Positions 5,236 to 9,443 of a DNA stretch of 9,443 bases are shown here, piece after piece. The DNA lies in assembly GCA_050485745.1 (NCBI GenBank), contig JBJHBY010000142.1:1-9443 (forward strand), written 5' to 3'. A model generated the notes under the pieces. The model ran no database searches and was not told where the DNA came from. It saw only the letters and a program-made list of their open reading frames with translations. Each line of letters begins with the position of its first letter. The first letter of the stretch is position 1. This DNA is from JBJHBY01 sp050485745. GTDB lineage: Bacteria; Pseudomonadota; Gammaproteobacteria; Pseudomonadales; CAMLJR01. The position numbers and the translations under genes are program-made.

Positions 5236-6702
5236 TTACAACAGCCCCTGGGTCAGGTCCGCAAGACTCTCGGCCAGCACACCCTCACGGCCGAGATAAG
5301 CCCTGGTGTCAGCGGAAAGCTCCGGGGCAATGCCGACCAACTCGATGTGCCAGTTGTTGAAGCGAGGCTGGGCCTTGAGGAATCGCTGTACATCCTGCCT
5401 CAGTCGGGCAACAGCCGCCGGAAGCCGAGTGGGATTGCGCTTGCAAGTACCAAAACGGATTCGGCGTGCGTCATCACTCACTGCAACCAGGTCGATTTCC
5501 ACGTCAGACCGATCCCAGAACCCCCGGATATGTGTCGTCAACGGGAAGTCCCCCACACCGCTGCGGCTGCGCTCCTCATATAGCTGTGCGGCCAGATCCT
5601 CGAGTGCGTACCCCTCGATGTCGGCAAGGCGTTGATCCGCCTGATCAATCAACGTTTCCATGGGACGAAACGCCAATGCAGAAACAGGTCTCTGCAGCGC
5701 GGCCAGCCAGGCCCTCAGAAAATTGTCCCGTATGTAGTAACGACCACTCCGCGCCTTGGGTCGAGCAAAGATCGGCAGACGCCGCTCGATCATCCGATAG
5801 CGCTCGGAAAGAATTTTCAGATACCCCCCCACCTGGCGCTGCTCACCGGGGCCCGACAAGCTCGCAACAGCAGCCTCAATGTCTGCACTGGTACAGCCAG
5901 GATGGGTGGCCAGATACTGCAGCACCATGTCGTAACGGCCTCTCAGCTCCCTCAGGAACCAGTTATCCGCCTCATTACGGAGCGGTGAAGAACTCACAAA
6001 AAACAGGTCTCTCAGAACCACACGCCGGTCCTTGCCAAGCACTCCCTGCTCATAAGCATCCCGATAGAATTTTGGAACCCCTTCGAAAAGATTCCACAGA
6101 AACAGCAGCCGCTGTGGCGAATCGTCGGCATGTTCGTGCAGGATTTCCAGAACAGAGGCGATGTCCAGGTGATCCAGGGCCAATACATCTGTAGTGCGAT
6201 TGAACAGTGGCGCATCGCGATGCTCCAGCAAAGCCGTCATTTCCGCATGCAGAGACCCAAGGATAATCAACCCACCCGGGACTTCCGCAGGGCGCGCCGC
6301 CAGGCGGTCAACCTCCGCCTGCAGCATTGAACAGAAATCTGACAACTGCTTGCGATGAAAATACTGAAACTCATCCAGCGCGATGACGTAACCCTGCCTC
6401 GCCAGTCGACCGATCAGTCCGGCAAGCCCGCTCAGGCTCGAGATACGTTCCGTAATGCCAAATGTCTCCAGATATTCATTGCAGGCTGTGACCACCCCCG
6501 CCGGATCTGAATCCGGAATCTGGATATACAGTGTCTTCTCGACACCCGCGGCCTGCAGGGCTTGTTGAATCAAGGTGGTCTTTCCAATTCGGCGACGGCC
6601 GGAAATCTGCAGGAAAAACCAGCGGCGTCGTTCCAGAATGCGCTGCATCTGCTGGAGTTCGTTGCGACGGCCATAGAAAGACCAAGCCTGATTGGGAGAC
6701 AT
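5236..6702 (-). CDS. ATPase_2 / DUF234 family ATPase with nuclease-like C-terminus
   Basis: This 488-residue cytoplasmic P-loop ATPase belongs to the STAND-related family known mainly from archaea and some bacteria. It starts FYGRRNELQQMQRIL (9-23, family entry motif). Next come Walker A GRRRIGKTT (35-43), Walker B YVIALDEFQYF (105-115, D110/E111) and a sensor-like ILGSLHAEM (147-155). A winged-helix region follows at about 255-335 (TSADIEAAV, VGGYLKILSERYRMIERRLPIF, then YYIRDNFLRAW). The C-terminus resembles a PD-(D/E)XK nuclease fold: E368 in YALEDLAAQLYEE, D404 in VEIDLVAV, then FGTCKRN (417-423). In that last motif the usual acidic residue two before Lys is Thr, so catalysis is doubtful. 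The role of the family is not established. Base composition is visibly less GC-rich than the flanking eps genes, which suggests transfer. It separates xrtA from the deacetylase. Confidence 0.88.
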   Translation of the reverse strand: MSPNQAWSFYGRRNELQQMQRILERRRWFFLQISGRRRIGKTTLIQQALQAAGVEKTLYIQIPDSDPAGVVTACNEYLETFGITERISSLSGLAGLIGRLARQGYVIALDEFQYFHRKQLSDFCSMLQAEVDRLAARPAEVPGGLIILGSLHAEMTALLEHRDAPLFNRTTDVLALDHLDIASVLEILHEHADDSPQRLLFLWNLFEGVPKFYRDAYEQGVLGKDRRVVLRDLFFVSSSPLRNEADNWFLRELRGRYDMVLQYLATHPGCTSADIEAAVASLSGPGEQRQVGGYLKILSERYRMIERRLPIFARPKARSGRYYIRDNFLRAWLAALQRPVSALAFRPMETLIDQADQRLADIEGYALEDLAAQLYEERSRSGVGDFPLTTHIRGFWDRSDVEIDLVAVSDDARRIRFGTCKRNPTRLPAAVARLRQDVQRFLKAQPRFNNWHIELVGIAPELSADTRAYLGREGVLAESLADLTQGLL

Positions 6703-6733
6703 ATTCGCGCCAAGCCTTTACTTAATTATTTTT

Positions 6734-6762
6734 ATGTTACACCACGACCACTGCTTATCCAA
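6734..6762 (-). promoter_or_regulatory. Candidate promoter for the ATPase gene
   Basis: On the minus strand TTGGAT (6757-6762) and TAACAT (6734-6739) are 17 bp apart in the AT-rich block. The predicted start point is near 6727, about 25 nt before the ATG. The -35 is only three of six to consensus, so confidence is modest. Confidence 0.3.
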
Positions 6763-6947
6763 TGAATTTAAAGGATTTTATGACCTCATTTGGGTGCAAC
6801 GATAGCGACTGACCGCAAGGGTCTTCCTCAGCATGACCGCCCGGCGCCCTGTTCAGTACAGCGCAGGCGGATGCCGCCTGGGATCGCTTTTTCAAGGCCG
6901 GCACCCTGCCAGACAGCGGCTTCATAAATGCCCGTGCGTGGGCCGTT

Positions 6948-6978
6948 CTGACAGGCCCTCACAGCGCTGTGCTAGTCT
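6948..6978 (+). promoter_or_regulatory. Candidate promoter of the deacetylase-FemAB operon
   Basis: CTGACA (6948-6953, five of six to -35) is followed after 19 bp by TAGTCT (6973-6978). TGC directly before the latter gives an extended -10 form. The start point would be near 6985, about 25 nt before the ATG at 7010. The -10 is weak and the spacing is long. Confidence 0.3.
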
Positions 6979-7009
6979 TGTGGTTCCGATGTAGCCAGTT
7001 CCCCATGCC

Positions 7010-7921
7010 ATGACCACAACCCAGGCCCAGCCCCATGGCGGCGTCGTGCACGCGATGACCGTCGATGTCGAAGACTACTACCACGTCTCCGCCTTCGAGA
7101 ACGTGATCCGCGGCGACTGGGAGGGCTGGCCGTCGCGGGTCGAGGCCAATACCCGGCGCCTGCTCGCCCTGTTTGAGTCACGCGGGGTGCGCGCCACCTT
7201 CTTTGTGCTGGGCTGGGTGGCGGAGCGTTACCCGGCGCTGATCCGCGAGATCGCCGCGGCCGGGCACGAAATCGCCTCCCACGGCTACAGCCATCAGCTC
7301 GTTTACAATCAAACGCCCGAGGTGTTCCGCGATGAAGCCCGGCGCTCGAAGCAGATGCTGGAAGACCTCTGCGGCCAGCCCGTCAGCGGCTACCGCGCCG
7401 CCTCCTATTCCATCACCCGCAACAGCCTCTGGGCCCTGGATATCCTCGCCGAGGAGGGCTACCGCTGGGATTCGAGTATCTTCCCGGTGCGCCACGATCG
7501 CTACGGCATCCCCGGTACCCCGACCCGGCCCTACCGGCTCACCACCCCCAACGGCGCCGAGCTCCTGGAATACCCCCTGACCACCGCCCCCCTGTTGGGG
7601 CAGCGCATCCCCGCCGCCGGTGGCGGTTACTTCAGGCTGTACCCCTACGCGCTGTCGCGCTGGCTGCTGCGCCGCGCCACCCGGGGCGGCACGCCGATGA
7701 TCTTCTACCTGCACCCCTGGGAGGTGGACCCGGAGCAGCCCCGGGTGCCGGGGGCGAGCGCGCTGTCGCGCTTCCGCCACTACAACAACCTGGAGCGCTG
7801 CCTGCCGCGCCTCGAGCGCCTGCTGGGGGACTTCCCCTTCGGCAGCGTGTCCGACGCCCTGGCCGCGGCCCGGTCCGGGGGTGAGATGCCCGGTTTTCGT
7901 ATGGAAGCTGTCGCGGCGTGA
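7010..7921 (+). CDS. XrtA-associated polysaccharide deacetylase (DUF3473 type)
   Basis: This 303-residue carbohydrate esterase 4 protein is of the subtype found beside exosortase A. It would deacetylate an amino sugar in the locus polysaccharide. TVDVEDYYHVSAFE (17-30) is the subtype's signature start, with catalytic and metal Asp at D19/D22. ATFFVLGW (62-69) follows, then SHGYSH (90-95, metal His pair) and SGYRAASYSI (126-135, with R129). The C-terminal DUF3473-type region runs from about 205 (GGYFRLYPYALSRWLLRRA) through FYLHPWEVD (232-240, H235) and SRFRHYNNL (253-261). The ATG at 7010 lacks a clear Shine-Dalgarno; the ATG at residue 16 lies just before the conserved domain and is an alternative. 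Its stop overlaps the FemAB start (GTGA), so the two genes are translationally coupled. No signal peptide is seen, which fits other members of this subtype. Confidence 0.94.
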   Translation: MTTTQAQPHGGVVHAMTVDVEDYYHVSAFENVIRGDWEGWPSRVEANTRRLLALFESRGVRATFFVLGWVAERYPALIREIAAAGHEIASHGYSHQLVYNQTPEVFRDEARRSKQMLEDLCGQPVSGYRAASYSITRNSLWALDILAEEGYRWDSSIFPVRHDRYGIPGTPTRPYRLTTPNGAELLEYPLTTAPLLGQRIPAAGGGYFRLYPYALSRWLLRRATRGGTPMIFYLHPWEVDPEQPRVPGASALSRFRHYNNLERCLPRLERLLGDFPFGSVSDALAAARSGGEMPGFRMEAVAA

Positions 7922-9384
7922 GCACCCACCAACCCGCGGCAATGCGCAAGCAGCTGTTCGCCGACCTCGACCAGGCGATCGACCAGGCCGCCGGGGAGGG
8001 CCTGGCGAGCGCGGCCCAGGCCCGTGCCCGGGAGCTGGCCGATGCCTGGACACAGGGCCGCGAGGCCCTGAAGCAACAGCGTGAGGCCAAGCAACTGGCG
8101 GCCAGGGCCTTTGGCGAGGCGCGTCGTCAGGGGGCGGATCTGGCGCCGCTGAAGGCGAACATGCAGGCCGTGTCCTCGCAGCTTGCGGAGCTGGAGGCCC
8201 GGCAGCAGGCGCTGGAGGCGGACCTGCTGGCACTGCTCGCCCCGGAGCCAGCGGCTGCAGCCACACCACCGGTCCCCGACGCATCCGGCAGTGAGCACCC
8301 GCTCCTGCCACAGCGCTTTCGTCATGCAGTGCCCGCCGGGCAGCCCGACCCCGGCCTGCGGGTCGACCGGCTGCAACCGGATGCGGCCGCCGCCTGGGAT
8401 GCCTACGTGCGGGCACACCCGGCCGCATCCCCCTACCACTTCAGTGCGTGGCGCGGGGTGATCGCCCGCAGCTTCCGCCAGCAGGATCTCTCCCTGGTCG
8501 CCTGCCGCGCCAATGGTGGGGTGGCCGGTGTGTTACCACTCACCCGACTGCGCAGCCGCCTGTTCGGGGATTTCGCCGTATCCCTGCCCTACTTCAACTA
8601 TGGCGGCCCGCTGGCGGATGATCAGGCGGTGGAGCAGGCCCTGTTGCAGGCCGCGGCGCAGCAGGCCGAGTCTCTGGGGCTGGCCCATGTGGAATACCGC
8701 GAGCTGTGCCCGCGCGAGGGCTGGCCGGCACGCACGGACAAAGTGTCGATGCTGCGGCGCCTGCCGGACAGCGTCGCGGCCCTGGATGCCGAGGTGGGCA
8801 GCAAGCTCCGCGCCCAGGTACGGCGAGCGGAGCGCGAGGGGCCACACAGCCGGCGTGGCCGTGACGACGCCCTGCTGGCGGATTTCTACCGGGTGTTTGC
8901 CCGCAACATGCGCGACCTCGGCACGCCGGTGTACGCCCGCGGCTTTTTTCGTGAAGTGCTGGATGCCTGGCCCGAGAGCGAGCTGCTGGTGGTGTATCTG
9001 GGGCGGCGCCCGGTGGGGGCGGCGTTTCTGCTCGGTCACGCAGAGGTGCTGGAGATTCCCTGGGCCTCGACCCTGCGTGAGAGCAACCCGCTGGGGATCA
9101 ATATGCTGATGTACTGGCAGGTGCTCAGCGGCGCGGTGGAGCGGGGCTATGCCTGGTTCGACTTCGGCCGCTCCAGCCAGGACGCCGGCACCTATCGCTT
9201 CAAGCGCCAGTGGGGAGCGGAGCCCGTCCCTCATTCCTGGCACTACTGGCTGCCCCGGGGGCAGCCCCTGCCGGCACTGAATCCGAACAATCCGAAGTAC
9301 CGCCTGATGATCCGCACCTGGCAACGCCTGCCGGTGGCCCTGACCCGACTGCTTGGCCCCGCCATCGTCCGCAACCTGCCGTGA
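7918..9384 (+). CDS. FemAB-related PEP-CTERM system protein with SerRS-arm-like N-terminus
   Basis: This 488-residue protein starts at GTG 7918 and overlaps the deacetylase stop by 4 nt. Residues about 147-488 are the FemAB/GNAT-like core of the exosortase-associated family: AAAWDAYVRAHPAASPYHFSAW region (156-178), LFGDFAVSLPYFNYGG, then VFARNMRDLGTPVY, RPVGAAFLLG, NMLMYWQ, and FDFGRSSQDAGTYRFKRQWG. FemAB proteins move amino acids from aminoacyl-tRNA to cell-wall precursors. The role of the PEP-CTERM branch is not established. The core alone matches the usual family length of about 340-350 residues. The extra N-terminal 145 residues contain a strong heptad-like segment at 50-108 (LKQQREAKQL, then AELEARQQALEADLLALLA) and a Pro/Ala linker at 109-135. 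The helical segment resembles the tRNA-binding arm of seryl-tRNA synthetase, including a K/R-G-A-D turn (RRQGADL at 69-75). An internal ATG at 7942 has no ribosome binding site. Confidence 0.92.
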   Translation: MSTHQPAAMRKQLFADLDQAIDQAAGEGLASAAQARARELADAWTQGREALKQQREAKQLAARAFGEARRQGADLAPLKANMQAVSSQLAELEARQQALEADLLALLAPEPAAAATPPVPDASGSEHPLLPQRFRHAVPAGQPDPGLRVDRLQPDAAAAWDAYVRAHPAASPYHFSAWRGVIARSFRQQDLSLVACRANGGVAGVLPLTRLRSRLFGDFAVSLPYFNYGGPLADDQAVEQALLQAAAQQAESLGLAHVEYRELCPREGWPARTDKVSMLRRLPDSVAALDAEVGSKLRAQVRRAEREGPHSRRGRDDALLADFYRVFARNMRDLGTPVYARGFFREVLDAWPESELLVVYLGRRPVGAAFLLGHAEVLEIPWASTLRESNPLGINMLMYWQVLSGAVERGYAWFDFGRSSQDAGTYRFKRQWGAEPVPHSWHYWLPRGQPLPALNPNNPKYRLMIRTWQRLPVALTRLLGPAIVRNLP

Positions 9385-9400
9385 CGACGTCAAAAGCGCC

Positions 9401-9426
9401 GGGTTACGCCGCTGCGCGGCTAACCC
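9401..9426. repeat. Dispersed hairpin repeat, copy B
   Basis: GGGTTA (9401-9406) pairs with TAACCC (9421-9426), and GCCGC (9408-9412) pairs with GCGGC (9416-9420). The loop is TGC and C9407 is bulged. It begins 16 bp after the FemAB stop. It shares the 13-base word CGCCGGGTTACGC with copy A (3596-3608 and 9397-9409), while the inner stem arms are exchanged, so pairing is kept although sequence differs. There is no T-tract. It may protect the 3' end of the operon transcript. Confidence 0.65.
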
Positions 9427-9443
9427 AGCCTACAGCTCAAGGC

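Larger units (their letters stand above)
6703..7009. other. 307-bp intergenic region, AT-rich on the ATPase side
   Basis: About 6716-6790 is strikingly AT-rich compared with the rest of the window and holds a candidate promoter for the ATPase. The right half (6834-7009) returns to high GC and holds a weak candidate promoter for the deacetylase. An open frame without a start from about 6837 to 7012 reads ADAAWDRFFKAGTLPDSGF and may be gene debris. I see no RNA gene or transposon end. Confidence 0.4.

Noticed and set aside
7178..8428. Minus-strand open frame of 416 codons across the deacetylase-FemAB junction
   Set aside because: It spans two clearly real plus-strand genes and has Pro/Arg/Gly-rich composition with no motif.
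1..9443. CRISPR array, tRNA or rRNA genes, insertion sequence transposase
   Set aside because: No regularly spaced repeats, no cloverleaf or rRNA-like stretch, and no transposase-like reading frame were seen.

Overview
This is a high-GC window from a Gram-negative proteobacterium, most likely a gammaproteobacterium. It lies inside an exopolysaccharide locus of the exosortase A (XrtA) / PEP-CTERM type. Three diagnostic genes identify the locus: an exosortase with a fused EpsI-like C-terminal domain (3619-5148, minus), a DUF3473-type polysaccharide deacetylase (7010-7921, plus), and a FemAB-related protein (7918-9384, plus). No PEP-CTERM substrate protein is encoded here. The organism-level placement is inferred from gene content and GC, not from a marker gene.

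Layout. 1-140 (minus) is the first 46 codons of an unrecognised gene. 192-1214 (minus) is a NodB-type polysaccharide deacetylase, divergent from a GT4-fold glycosyltransferase at 1340-2446 (plus). 2447-3618 is a small accessory island with two toxin-antitoxin loci. The first is a decayed higBA in which only about ten codons of the toxin HigB remain, fused in frame to the antitoxin HigA. The second is an intact RelE-like toxin plus HTH antitoxin operon with a well-defined promoter and operator. A 41-bp imperfect copy of the 3' end of xrtA lies between the two loci, so the intact operon sits between direct repeats of xrtA terminal sequence. The island ends in a dispersed hairpin repeat that contains the xrtA stop codon.

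xrtA is followed on the minus strand by its upstream neighbour, an ATPase of the ATPase_2/DUF234 type (5236-6702). This gene and its AT-rich upstream region look compositionally different and probably arrived by transfer, splitting xrtA from the deacetylase/FemAB pair. The deacetylase and FemAB genes overlap by 4 nt and form an operon. A second copy of the hairpin repeat follows FemAB at the window end.

Together the sugar-modifying and glycosyltransferase genes would build and deacetylate an envelope polysaccharide. XrtA would process PEP-CTERM proteins encoded elsewhere. The most unusual items are the N-terminal seryl-tRNA-synthetase-arm-like coiled coil on the FemAB protein, the higB-higA deletion fusion, and the duplicated xrtA end flanking the toxin-antitoxin operon.
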